NCBI RefSeq assembly: GCF_000016545.1
Contig: NC_009437.1
Coordinates: 2,247,394 to 2,311,393, forward strand
From: Caldicellulosiruptor saccharolyticus DSM 8903
GTDB lineage: Bacteria > Bacillota > Thermoanaerobacteria > Caldicellulosiruptorales > Caldicellulosiruptoraceae
Length of the DNA stretch: 64,000 nucleotides
Reading direction: 5' to 3'
Of the stretch, positions 46,222 to 54,830 are shown piece after piece. Each line of letters starts with the position of its first letter. The stretch's first letter is position 1. The position numbers and the translations under genes are program-made. The notes beneath the pieces are model-generated. The model saw only the letters and a list, made by a program, of their open reading frames with translations, was not told where the DNA came from and searched no databases.

Positions 46222-47553
46222 TTACATGAAAGGAAATTTAAATTTTCCTTTCTTAGCAAAGCTGGGATTTGAAAACTGCTTCATCATCCTTTTCATGTCT
46301 TCAAACTGTTTTAAAAGCCTGTTCACATCCTGCACAGTGGTACCTGAACCCATAGCAATTCTTCTTTTTCTGCTGGAATTAATAATGCTTGGGTCCTGTC
46401 GCTCTTCTTTTGTCATGGAATTTATAATTGCTTCTATCTTCTTAAGTTCCTTCTCACCAGCATCAAAATCCACATCGCCTTTCAATTTAATGCCGGGTAT
46501 CATGGAAATAATCTGAGATAAAGGTCCCATCTTCTTTATTTGCTTTAACTGGTCTAAAAAATCTTCAAGAGTAAACTGCATGCTTCTGAGCTTTTTCTCA
46601 AGCTCCTCAGCCTTTTTCTGGTCAATTGCTTCCTGTGCTTTCTCTATTAATGTCAAAATATCTCCCATTCCAAGTATTCTTGATGCCATTCTATCAGGAT
46701 AAAATACTTCTAAATCTTCCATCTTTTCGCCCATTCCTGCAAACTTGATAGGCTTTCCTGTTATAGCCTTGACAGAAAGAGCAGCTCCACCCCTTGTATC
46801 ACCATCAAGCTTTGTCATAATTATACCATCAATACCAAGTTGATTATTAAATGCCTCAGCAACATTTACGGCATCCTGTCCAGTCATAGCATCTAATACA
46901 AGCAAAATCTCTGTGGGTTTTATAGCACTCTTAATTGCAACAAGTTCGTTCATAAGCTCTTCATTTATGTGAAGCCTTCCTGCTGTGTCTACAATTGCAA
47001 TATCAAATCTGTTTGACTTTGCAAAGTTCACGCCCTCAACAGCGATTTTTACAGCATCTTTTTTATCATAATCTGCGTAACAGCTGACTCCTACTTTTTC
47101 TGCCACCACTTCTAATTGCTTAATGGCTGCTGGTCGATATATGTCACACGCGATGAGAAGTGGTTTTTTCCCTTGCTTTTTTAAAAGCGCTGCAAGCTTT
47201 CCTGCAGTTGTAGTCTTACCTGAACCTTGCAACCCTACCATCATATAGATTGAAAAACCGCTCGGAGAAAATGTAAGTTTTGTGTCATTTCCTCCTAAAA
47301 GGTTTACCATCTCATCGTATACAATCTTTATTACCTGCTGGGCAGGAGTGAGGCTTTCTAAAACTTCTTCTCCCACAGCCTTTTGTGTCACAGTGTTGAT
47401 AAAATCTTTTACCACTTTGTAGTTTACATCAGCCTCTAATAGCGCAAGCTTTACCTCTTTCATAGCGTCTTTGATATCCTTTTCTGTGAGCTTGCCCTTG
47501 CCCCTCAGCTTTTTAAATACATCCTGCAGTTTTTCAGAAAGACTACTAAACAT
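46222..47553 (-). CDS. ffh: Signal recognition particle protein Ffh
   Basis: A 443-residue SRP54: N domain, then GTPase motifs [29 protein letters not shown] and [14 protein letters not shown], followed by a methionine-rich M domain ending [20 protein letters not shown]. It delivers nascent membrane proteins to FtsY. Overlaps the end of ylxM by eight bases. Confidence 0.97.
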   Translation of the reverse strand: MFSSLSEKLQDVFKKLRGKGKLTEKDIKDAMKEVKLALLEADVNYKVVKDFINTVTQKAVGEEVLESLTPAQQVIKIVYDEMVNLLGGNDTKLTFSPSGFSIYMMVGLQGSGKTTTAGKLAALLKKQGKKPLLIACDIYRPAAIKQLEVVAEKVGVSCYADYDKKDAVKIAVEGVNFAKSNRFDIAIVDTAGRLHINEELMNELVAIKSAIKPTEILLVLDAMTGQDAVNVAEAFNNQLGIDGIIMTKLDGDTRGGAALSVKAITGKPIKFAGMGEKMEDLEVFYPDRMASRILGMGDILTLIEKAQEAIDQKKAEELEKKLRSMQFTLEDFLDQLKQIKKMGPLSQIISMIPGIKLKGDVDFDAGEKELKKIEAIINSMTKEERQDPSIINSSRKRRIAMGSGTTVQDVNRLLKQFEDMKRMMKQFSNPSFAKKGKFKFPFM

Positions 47554-47896
47554 TTTCTTGCCACTCCTGAATACTATTTATTATGCTCATAATCTCTTCA
47601 TCTTTATATCTCTCGTATATTCTCCTTAGTTTCTGTAGGACCTCTTCAATTATGCTCCTGTTCTTATAGTACTTGTCTGCCAGTTTCAGCTTTGCCTCAT
47701 ACCTTTTCAAGGCTATTTCTGCTTTTCTAAATGCATCAAAAACACCCTGCCGTGATATGCCAAGTTCTTTTGATATCTCTCCCAAGGTTAAATCTTCATT
47801 TACATACAGCTCTATAATCTTTTTTTGTCTTTCGGTCAAAAAGTCCTTATAAAAATCGTAAAGAAGGCTCAAATATACCTTATTTTCTTGCTGCAT
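47546..47896 (-). CDS. ylxM: YlxM helix-turn-helix SRP-associated protein
   Basis: A 116-residue protein with a sigma-70 region 4-like helix-turn-helix (LTLGEISKELGISRQGVFDA) and a coiled C-terminal part. YlxM modulates SRP activity in some Firmicutes. I took the ATG at 47896 because GAGAG lies about twelve bases upstream; an ATG four codons earlier has no room for a ribosome site. Confidence 0.85.
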   Translation of the reverse strand: MQQENKVYLSLLYDFYKDFLTERQKKIIELYVNEDLTLGEISKELGISRQGVFDAFRKAEIALKRYEAKLKLADKYYKNRSIIEEVLQKLRRIYERYKDEEIMSIINSIQEWQENV

Positions 47897-47942
47897 TTTT
47901 AATTTCATCTCTCTGTAAAGCTTAAAAACTTGACACTATTAT

Positions 47943-47971
47943 ATGATAATAAACTTCTGATCTTTTGTCAA
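47943..47971 (-). promoter_or_regulatory. ylxM-ffh promoter
   Basis: Minus strand TTGACA (47966-47971) and TATCAT (47943-47948), 17 bp apart. The promoter lies between two copies of an 11-bp inverted repeat, CTTGACACTAT at 47929-47939 and its complement at 47989-47999. Confidence 0.65.
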
Positions 47972-48123
47972 AAATTTTTTGTGATTAGATAGTGTCAAGA
48001 GTTTGTAGAAAATTTTTTTATAAATTATATTATTATTTAAAATAAAGCTTGACATGATTTTCTTATTTTGCTATTTATAAATTATAATTTGTGTAAAATC
48101 TTTGCTATTAGAGGCAATAGTAG

Positions 48124-48861
48124 ATGAAAAGAATTAAAATAAGCATTTCAATTCTTTTTGTTTTTTTGTTAATTATGCTGCCTTACATGCTTATCAGATT
48201 TAAAAATACACACACAACAATTCAATATGAGAAACCTAAAATTTATATTGATCCTATGTCTTCTGTAAGATTTCTTAATTTTGAATTTTGCGCAAAATAT
48301 TCAGAGCTTATTATCGTTGGAAAAGTTATTAAAAAAGAACAAGTAGAAGAAACAATAACTGCACAACCTGGTACAAATGAATATGGAGTTGCGAAAGCAG
48401 CAGGCATACCTTTTGTTAAGACCCTGCCAAGACTTTATGTTACAGTTGAAGTTGAAAAGGTTCTCAAAGGCAAATTAGATGAAAAATAAATTGATGTAGG
48501 CTTTGTAGTCTTTGATCCGCAAAATCACTCTGATCTTTTTGCAATGAATCCTGGTGAAAAATTTGTGTTTGTTCTGACAAAAGGAAAAAACACAAGGCCT
48601 AATACCTGGTATGTAAATTGTCCCAATAGGTTTATATTCAAAGTGAACAGCAACAATACCGTATATCCTGCTTGTTGGTGGTATGATGAAAGATATAAGA
48701 AGAAATATTTTAATATAACCTTAGATCAATTATCAGAAGAGTTCAAAAGAATAGATAAACTTGAAAATGTTCCTATGTATGATGATGTCCCAAAAGAGGT
48801 ATGGGAGAAGTACTACGAAGCAGAATCTGAATCGCAAACTAAAAGCTCTTCAGAAAAATAA
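48124..48861 (+). pseudogene. Membrane-anchored hypothetical protein with one in-frame TAA
   Basis: An N-terminal membrane helix (ISISILFVFLLIMLPYMLI) leads to an extracellular domain with the common motif SELIIVGKVIKKEQ and LYVTVEVEKVLKGKLDEK. A TAA at 48487-48489 interrupts the frame, which then goes on without shift as IDVGFVVFDPQNHSDLF and NPGEKFVFVLTKGKN to 48861. Replacing that stop gives 245 residues. A single recent nonsense change is the simplest reading. Its own promoter (TTGACA at 48048, TATTTA 18 bp later) is present. Function unknown. Confidence 0.75.
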
Positions 48862-48867
48862 AATATC

Positions 48868-48902
48868 TAAAAGGTGGGAAGTTAAAACTTCCCACCTTTT
48901 TG
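48868..48902 (+). terminator. Terminator after the interrupted gene
   Basis: AAAGGTGGGAAGT (48870-48882) pairs with ACTTCCCACCTTT (48887-48899), followed by T residues. Confidence 0.9.
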
Positions 48903-49058
48903 TTAGCCTTAAAAACACAATTTTATATTAGTAAGAATTGGAAGAGAATACAAGGAATATTGGCAGAAATTTTTTAATGGCTATGAACAATCTTTGTAAC
49001 TTTATCCTAAGATACAAGAGCAAAGTGAGCCGAACATTTTCAGTTATTTTAAGGTATA

Positions 49059-49913
49059 TTATACAGAATTTAAATCTGTTGTTTGGTAGTAACCACTTTT
49101 AATTTCCTGCATACCTTCTTTTCCTCTTAAATAGCCAATTATAATTTGATTTAATCGGGGATATTCTCCCATATCCTTCTCAGTTCTTACTAAAACCTCA
49201 CCGTCAAGCAAACCTATAACTTCTGCTTCCTTCAAGTTTGCCATTGAAGAGACTATTCTGTGTTTTTGCTTAGCATCATCAATTGAATCGCAGTACAAAA
49301 TTCTGCCATTTTTGATTATCGCAATATTTGTTGCATACTCTTCAAGTTCAAAAATCTCGTGTGAAGACACAATAACTGCTATGTTTTTGTCTTGAACATA
49401 TTGTTTTATAAGTTGTATCAACTCAAACCTTACAGTCGGGTCAAGATTTTGAGTAGGCTCATCCAAAAGCACCAGCTCTGCATTTGTTGCCAAAGCCAAT
49501 ATAACAAGGATAAGTGTTCTTTGTCCCATTGAAAATTTAGAAAGTTCTTGACCTGTACTAAACCCATAGCGCGAAAGAAAATTTTTGAAAAATAAATCAT
49601 CCCAATTTGGATACAAGGCTTGATACATTTTATAGTAATCACCTAATGTCAACCTTGAAAAAACTTTTCTGTGCTCAGAAACAAATGCTATGTTCTTCTT
49701 TAAAGAAGGCTCAAAAGGCTTGCCAAAAATCAAAACTTCTCCGGTATCTCTGGAAGCTGCATTTATTATACACTTTAGAGTTGTCGTCTTACCAGCCCCA
49801 TTTGGTCCAACAAGAGCCAATATCTCACCTTTTTGAACTGAAAAATTCACGTCGGCTAAAATCTGTTTCCCGCTTATTCTTTTGCTCAAATTTTTGACTT
49901 CTAATACTACCAT
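49059..49913 (-). CDS. ABC transporter ATP-binding protein
   Basis: A 284-residue ATPase with Walker A LVGPNGAGKTTTLKCII, signature LSKFSMGQRTLIL and Walker B LVLLDEPTQNLDP. The signature reads FSMGQ rather than LSGGQ, as in the YtrB/YhcG-type group linked with GntR repressors. The ATG at 49913 follows GGTGA; a GTG at 49925 is also possible. It ends the gntR-led operon and would work with the membrane protein at 51050-51673. Confidence 0.88.
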   Translation of the reverse strand: MVVLEVKNLSKRISGKQILADVNFSVQKGEILALVGPNGAGKTTTLKCIINAASRDTGEVLIFGKPFEPSLKKNIAFVSEHRKVFSRLTLGDYYKMYQALYPNWDDLFFKNFLSRYGFSTGQELSKFSMGQRTLILVILALATNAELVLLDEPTQNLDPTVRFELIQLIKQYVQDKNIAVIVSSHEIFELEEYATNIAIIKNGRILYCDSIDDAKQKHRIVSSMANLKEAEVIGLLDGEVLVRTEKDMGEYPRLNQIIIGYLRGKEGMQEIKSGYYQTTDLNSV

Positions 49914-49950
49914 CTCAGTACTCACCGCCTTCTCTTTTATTAAGACCTCG

Positions 49951-51045
49951 CTACATACTTCTATTTTTTTGTAATTCTATTGCATTATCAAAAAATTCAA
50001 CTATTTGCTCCATCATGTCTTGATCAATCTCAGACATTAATTTGCGGTTTATACTAGCTTGAAAGTCCTTAAGTATTTTTTTAGGAATTTTTTTGTAGCT
50101 GCCATACTTACTTGTTAACTCTTTAAATTCATTTCTTTTTTGTCGAATATATTTCAAGGCATTGTCTGATAAAAAAATATCATGTCCTTTATTATCAAAT
50201 AGTTTTAAACTAACATTAGTTTTATTTAAATGTTTGCACGCCTCAAAAATACTATTTTCCAATTTCACTGTATCATCATCCTTACTATGTATGACCAACA
50301 CAGGTACTGAACTTTTCTTTATCCCATCTATTGCAGATACGTTTGCTAATTTGCCAAACTTTATTTTTTCAAGCAAACTTAAATAAGGCAAAATAACTTT
50401 CCCCCATCTTCCATAAGAGTCCATTGCAGTTGTTTTTATCATTTCATCCGGGGAATTGAAACCAGCACACGAAACAACACCTGCAATTTTATGAGAATAG
50501 GATAAAACAGCACAAACAGCATAACCACCCCAACTATGTCCAAAAAGCAATATGGGCATGTTTTTAAATTCATTATTCTTTTCAATAAAACGTAACGCAT
50601 AATCAAGATCAGCAACAGCTTGTGGAAGCCCAATCATTGAATCCCTTTCACTTTCACCACATCCAGTATTATCGAATCCAAGAACGTAATATCCTTTGTC
50701 CGTAAAATAATTTATTTCATCTAAATAATTGATATGGGTTCCGCCAAATCCGTGTGATACAACAATTAAACCTTTTTTAGCTTCGATATTGTTTTTCTTA
50801 TAATAAATATAACCTCTTAACATTTGTCCTGCATTTGATTTGAATTGTACTCTTTTATAAACTAAATTAGGATACTTTTTCACAAGAGAATACACTTTAT
50901 CATCTTTGGAGGTACATCTCTTAAAAGCTTGACTATATAAAACAGTGATAATTAGTAAACAAATTGAAAAACTTATTAAGATAATAAAAAGTATTGCAGC
51001 TATAATCTTGTTTTTATTTTTTTGAGTCTTTGCTATTAAATTCAT
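49951..51045 (-). CDS. Membrane-anchored alpha/beta hydrolase
   Basis: A 364-residue protein with an N-terminal membrane helix (IIAAILFIILISFSICLLII) and an alpha/beta hydrolase domain. Oxyanion region VVSHGFGG, nucleophile elbow LFGHSWGGYA (Ser), acid in VIHSKDDDTVKL and the histidine in DNKGHDIF. It probably acts outside the membrane on an ester or amide; substrate unknown. It lies between the ABC membrane protein and the ATPase in the GntR operon. Confidence 0.85.
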   Translation of the reverse strand: MNLIAKTQKNKNKIIAAILFIILISFSICLLIITVLYSQAFKRCTSKDDKVYSLVKKYPNLVYKRVQFKSNAGQMLRGYIYYKKNNIEAKKGLIVVSHGFGGTHINYLDEINYFTDKGYYVLGFDNTGCGESERDSMIGLPQAVADLDYALRFIEKNNEFKNMPILLFGHSWGGYAVCAVLSYSHKIAGVVSCAGFNSPDEMIKTTAMDSYGRWGKVILPYLSLLEKIKFGKLANVSAIDGIKKSSVPVLVIHSKDDDTVKLENSIFEACKHLNKTNVSLKLFDNKGHDIFLSDNALKYIRQKRNEFKELTSKYGSYKKIPKKILKDFQASINRKLMSEIDQDMMEQIVEFFDNAIELQKNRSM

Positions 51046-51049
51046 CTTT

Positions 51050-51673
51050 CTATCCCTCCTTTTTTACATATGCAAAATATGCTAAAAAGCAAATCAGAGC
51101 AGCATACAAAAAGGCTAAAACTATGTTTCCCTGCTTTGTAAAGCTTATTAAACTATATGGATTAAAATCAGCTGCATTCAAATCAGATGAGCCTAAATCC
51201 CCCAGCAAAGCATCTGCAATTGTTATTACAATACTCCAAATAAAACCATCATGTCCTAATGTCGTGAATAACATACTTATCCCGTAAATTGCTAAAAGCG
51301 CAATGATTGTTTTTAAAATAACCAATAACCCTTCTAAAATGGTCAGGTTATAGTATATTTTATCAGCTGCCGATGTTATTGAAATTATAAGAACTAAAAA
51401 CATTAGATTATATAGGAAAAGCTCTCTTTTTGAGAACGGCAAAAAATACAAAAGCTCAACATTTTTATTCTTAATATCATTTACAAGCATTGCAGAACAT
51501 AGAAGTATTATGCCAATAACTCTTATGGTAAAACTTGGTATAAACAATATTAGTGTGAAAAATAGTATTTGACCTGTTTTTTCTTTTAGTTCTTTTCCAA
51601 TGTAAATATCCATTTTTGTTAGACTTTCTTCGATGTTAAAATTTAAAATTCTTGAAAATTCAAACCTCTTCAT
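51050..51673 (-). CDS. ABC-2-type membrane protein (putative permease)
   Basis: A 207-residue protein with about six hydrophobic helices and the ABC-2 style loop ELLYFLPFSKRELFLYNLMF. It starts MKRFEFSRILNFNIEE; GGAGGTG lies before this ATG, inside the end of gntR. It likely pairs with the ATPase at 49059-49913. Substrate unknown. Confidence 0.78.
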   Translation of the reverse strand: MKRFEFSRILNFNIEESLTKMDIYIGKELKEKTGQILFFTLILFIPSFTIRVIGIILLCSAMLVNDIKNKNVELLYFLPFSKRELFLYNLMFLVLIISITSAADKIYYNLTILEGLLVILKTIIALLAIYGISMLFTTLGHDGFIWSIVITIADALLGDLGSSDLNAADFNPYSLISFTKQGNIVLAFLYAALICFLAYFAYVKKEG

Positions 51674-52034
51674 TTTTCCACACCTCCTCAAATAAAATCA
51701 TGGCTGTGTAAAAATCTATTTGATGACTTTTAAGTTCCCTAACACACTCTTTTATTATCTCAATTATCTTTTTATCAACATCAATATCCTTCTTCACAAA
51801 ATACCCAATCCCCTGTTCTGCTTCTATAAAACCTTCAGCTTTTAGTTTTTCAAGTGCTTTTAAGACTGTGTTTATATTCACATCAAAAATTGCCTGAAGT
51901 TCTCTCACAGTTGGAAGCTGTGAACCCTGTTGAAGATTTCCAAGTATTATCTCTGATTTAATCATGTTGACGATCTGCACGTATGCAGGAACACCGCTGT
52001 GTTTATCAACTTTTCTTAGCATTTTAATCATCAC
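51660..52034 (-). CDS. GntR-family (YtrA-type) transcriptional repressor
   Basis: A 124-residue regulator with a winged helix (VPAYVQIVNMIKSEIILGNL, QLPTVRELQAIFDVNINTVL) and a short C-terminal helical tail, as in YtrA-type GntR proteins that control ABC operons. The start overlaps the stop of the DUF4097-like gene (ATGATGA). It probably binds the 24-bp palindrome at 53173-53196. Confidence 0.88.
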   Translation of the reverse strand: MMIKMLRKVDKHSGVPAYVQIVNMIKSEIILGNLQQGSQLPTVRELQAIFDVNINTVLKALEKLKAEGFIEAEQGIGYFVKKDIDVDKKIIEIIKECVRELKSHQIDFYTAMILFEEVWKNEEV

Positions 52035-53146
52035 TCTCTTATAAGTTTTACATAACCTGAAGTTTTGGTTGTAACAGGTGCACTGTAAAGGTTATTGATT
52101 TTTACAATACCACCTGTTGCTTCAATGTCCAAAATGCCTTTTTCATTTTCGCTATTTAAAATTTTAATTGTTCCATTCAATCCTGTTGCACTAATATCAA
52201 ACTCCTCAAATCTTGCTTTTGCACTGATATTCAATCCTGTTGAATCAATTTCAATTTTGTCAAATATTAACTGTGAATTTATATCTGCTCCAGAAGAATC
52301 AATCTTCAAAGTCTTCCCCTTAAAATCAGCTCTCAGCTCAAGCCCTGCACAGTCTATAGAGATATCATTTGTTGCTTCAATCTGCCCCTGAATAAAACTG
52401 CCACTTGAATTTACTGTTAAATTTTTGAATTTCCCATCCCCTCTTATTTTTAAACCTCTACACAAAACTTTTACATCTCTCAAAGATTTTGTACCAAGTT
52501 TTATTTCATATATTGTATTAAACTCTTTATTTCTGTCAAAGACTTTCAAAGTTTTTCCTGAAACTTTTGTTTTGAGCACTGAAGGAAAATAGATGGTATC
52601 TTCATCATCAATGAGTTCTAAATCTATTCCGCCTGAACAGGTAATTACAATTTCATCAAAATTCTTAATTGACATATCCTGGTCTGCAGAATAAGTAATT
52701 GAATGATAAACCTCAATAAAGCCGCTGCTGGTAATCACATCAGAAATTATTTGTGAAATACTTTTTGATAACCCAGAAAATTTAAAATCTTGCTTATCAG
52801 AAGAGTAGTAGTGAAGTTGAGATATAATTGAACCAACAATAACCAATGTGACTAAGGCTACAGCAATAACCATTCCAAAAGAGGTTTTCTTTATTGGAAA
52901 AATACTAAATAAAAACAAAATGCAGCTCAATACAAACAAAACTTTTAATGCAGTCCATGGAAAAATCCATGCAAATAAAATTGACAACAGTGATAAAACA
53001 AGTCTCATTGTTTGGCTTGTGTGAAATTTTTTAATCTGAAATATGTTAGAGCCATCTTTGGATACAAGATAGAAAAGTCCAAGTGTAATGAAAAAGATGA
53101 CCACCAGCAAACTAACAAGTCCTAAAATATTTTGATTGTAATGCAT
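52031..53146 (-). CDS. Membrane protein with DUF4097-like beta domain
   Basis: A 371-residue protein: about four membrane helices in the first 120 residues (LLVVIFFITLGLFYLVS; VIAVALVTLVIVGSIISQ) and then a repetitive beta domain of the DUF4097/putative adhesin type, with repeated pattern such as FKGKTLKIDSSGADINSQL. Such proteins are found with GntR-ABC operons for envelope stress. First gene of the operon, with AGGAGGG before the ATG. Confidence 0.8.
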   Translation of the reverse strand: MHYNQNILGLVSLLVVIFFITLGLFYLVSKDGSNIFQIKKFHTSQTMRLVLSLLSILFAWIFPWTALKVLFVLSCILFLFSIFPIKKTSFGMVIAVALVTLVIVGSIISQLHYYSSDKQDFKFSGLSKSISQIISDVITSSGFIEVYHSITYSADQDMSIKNFDEIVITCSGGIDLELIDDEDTIYFPSVLKTKVSGKTLKVFDRNKEFNTIYEIKLGTKSLRDVKVLCRGLKIRGDGKFKNLTVNSSGSFIQGQIEATNDISIDCAGLELRADFKGKTLKIDSSGADINSQLIFDKIEIDSTGLNISAKARFEEFDISATGLNGTIKILNSENEKGILDIEATGGIVKINNLYSAPVTTKTSGYVKLIRE

Positions 53147-53172
53147 AACCTACCCTCCTGTTTGATTTTTAT

Positions 53173-53214
53173 AGTGTTATATAATTATATAACACTAAAA
53201 TTTGATTCTGTCAA
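53173..53214 (-). promoter_or_regulatory. Promoter with a perfect 24-bp palindromic operator
   Basis: 53173-53196 is a perfect palindrome of two AGTGTTATATAA half-sites. On the minus strand TTGACA (53209-53214) is followed 17 bp later by TATATA or 19 bp later by TATAAT, both inside the palindrome. A repressor bound here would block the operon; the GntR protein of the operon is the natural candidate. Confidence 0.85.
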
Positions 53215-53353
53215 CTGTATTTTTCGATGATTTTTAAAATTTTTAAATTATATATTCCGAGTACTTTTGATATGGATAAACGGAATTCTAAACTAATATT
53301 TCTAATAAATGTAATTATGATATAATGTATTATATGAAATTATTTCTATCCTG

Positions 53354-54287
53354 AGGTTGTTGAATAAAAGAAATAACCATGTTATAGTAAACGTAGCAAC
53401 AAAAGAAAATACCCCTCTTGTGTTATAATTTTAATTTAAGAGAAAATCACAACAAAACACAAGGGGGAAAAATTTCAGAGAATTAAAATATCGAATAAAC
53501 CAAGACACAGAGTTTAAAAGAGCAATAGGTATGGAAGAAAGTCCAAACTATTCATATTTTGCAAAGTTGTCAAGAACAATATAGAAAGAATACATGCAAG
53601 ATATAAAGGACATAGTAATAGCTGAAATAAAACCTGATATGAGTATAGCAAAAGTTGACTCGCCGTCGCTGAGAAGTGCCAAAAATGATTTAGAAGCAAA
53701 AATAGGTATACATATTACAATAGGATTTTTCAGGGGATACAAATTACATCTTTTGTGTGCAGGTAAAGAAGAAGTAATACCACTTTTCTGAATTTTAGCA
53801 ACAGCAAACGAACATGACTCAAGACAAAAAGAGCTTTTGTATAGGGCATGGGGCTTGAGCTGTGAGATTGTTTTAGCAGATGCGGGATACGATTGTAGCA
53901 GCTGATTTAATATAGCAAATAAGCTTAAAGTTAAATTTGTTGCTGGGATAAATAAAAGAAACATGAAAAATAAAAACAATGTTAGCAATAGTTTTAGAAG
54001 CAAGAACATAAGATTTTTAGAAACTGAAGAGGGTAAAAAGCTATACAAGCAGAGAACAAAGATTGAAAGACTATTTAGCAAATTAAAAGGAGAATATAAT
54101 CCTGAGAATGTGAGGCTCAAGGAATTTAGAAATCATAAAAGATTTATTGATTGGATATTAATTACTTTTCTATTTGAGCAACTTTTTAGAAAATTAGAAG
54201 GTAAGAAGTTTTCTTTTACTTATGAATGGAATCAAAAACTTTTGTTTATTTTATGTATTGTTGGTAATATTTATTATTCAACAACCT
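53354..54287 (+). mobile_element. Decayed insertion sequence with terminal inverted repeats
   Basis: About 934 bp bounded by AGGTTGTTGAATAA (53354) and its complement TTATTCAACAACCT (ending 54287); the repeats extend to about 26 bp with a few mismatches. It contains one transposase frame with three stops. No target duplication is evident. The right end has cut into the gene at 54246-54629. Confidence 0.85.
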
Positions 54288-54289
54288 AA
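53468..54289 (+). pseudogene. IS4-like DDE transposase with three in-frame stops
   Basis: One frame runs from REL..YRINQDTEFKRAIG to the end but has a TAG at 53582 and TGA codons after IPLF and after GYDCSS. Catalytic-type residues are VDSPSLRSAKNDLEAK (Asp), LADAGYDC (Asp) and TKIERLFSKLKGEYNPENVR (Glu). The mix of stops and lack of a start show decay. IS4/IS1182-like by motif; I cannot settle the family. Confidence 0.8.
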
Positions 54290-54629
54290 TTGATTGTCCA
54301 TAATAAATATCTACAACATTTTGTACAATAACATTTAACAAACTAATTTTGGTACTATAATCAATTATTCTTATCCCCCAAAATTCAGGACTTATTGCAG
54401 GGATTCTTCTGTCTATTAAGTAATAATGAATTTTGTTTTCAGGTATATTTCTTTCAAATTCTAACACATCAAAAGTACAAATATTGTCCATTGATTTCTT
54501 AATTCTTTTAATTCGTGAACCATAGACTACTAACAATTTATATTTATTACTATCCACCTTTCTCAGTTTTTCTAATAGTTTCTGGACACGATAGCTTTTA
54601 TTTTTATCATACCCTAACACTAACAACAT
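54246..54629 (-). CDS. Hypothetical protein truncated by the IS
   Basis: A 127-residue frame starting MLLVLGYDKNKSYRVQKLLE, with a Rossmann-like mix of beta and helix (KYKLLVVYGSRIKRIKKS). The final thirteen or so residues (RLLNNKYYQQYIK) are encoded by the inverted repeat of the neighbouring IS, so the original C-terminus is lost. I do not recognise the family. GAGG precedes the start. Confidence 0.55.
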   Translation of the reverse strand: MLLVLGYDKNKSYRVQKLLEKLRKVDSNKYKLLVVYGSRIKRIKKSMDNICTFDVLEFERNIPENKIHYYLIDRRIPAISPEFWGIRIIDYSTKISLLNVIVQNVVDIYYGQSIRLLNNKYYQQYIK

Positions 54630-54659
54630 ATTAACCTCATATTCTACAAAACTGTCTCG

Positions 54660-54830
54660 CTAAATAATTTTTTCTATTTCTTTGTCACTCTCTATCCAAC
54701 CAATATAATAAGTTTTAACTTCAAAAGGTATAATAGGATATATATACCACCAAAAAATAAACATACCTACACTGATTGTTAATATTGCCCAACAACCCAT
54801 CCCTTTTTTGCTTTCACTCTTTTCCATCAT
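54660..54830 (-). CDS. Small membrane protein
   Basis: A 56-residue protein starting MMEKSESKKGMGC with one membrane helix (CWAILTISVGMFIFWWYIYP) and a short outer tail (YYIGWIESDKEIEKII). Its start lies inside the end of the large secreted-protein gene (17-base overlap), so it may be co-translated with it. No family recognised. Confidence 0.5.
   Translation of the reverse strand: MMEKSESKKGMGCWAILTISVGMFIFWWYIYPIIPFEVKTYYIGWIESDKEIEKII

Noticed and set aside
48903..49058. Possible transposase tail (frame reading KEYWQKFFNGYEQSL)
   Set aside because: One short frame with a stop; no inverted repeat or second motif to support an insertion sequence.
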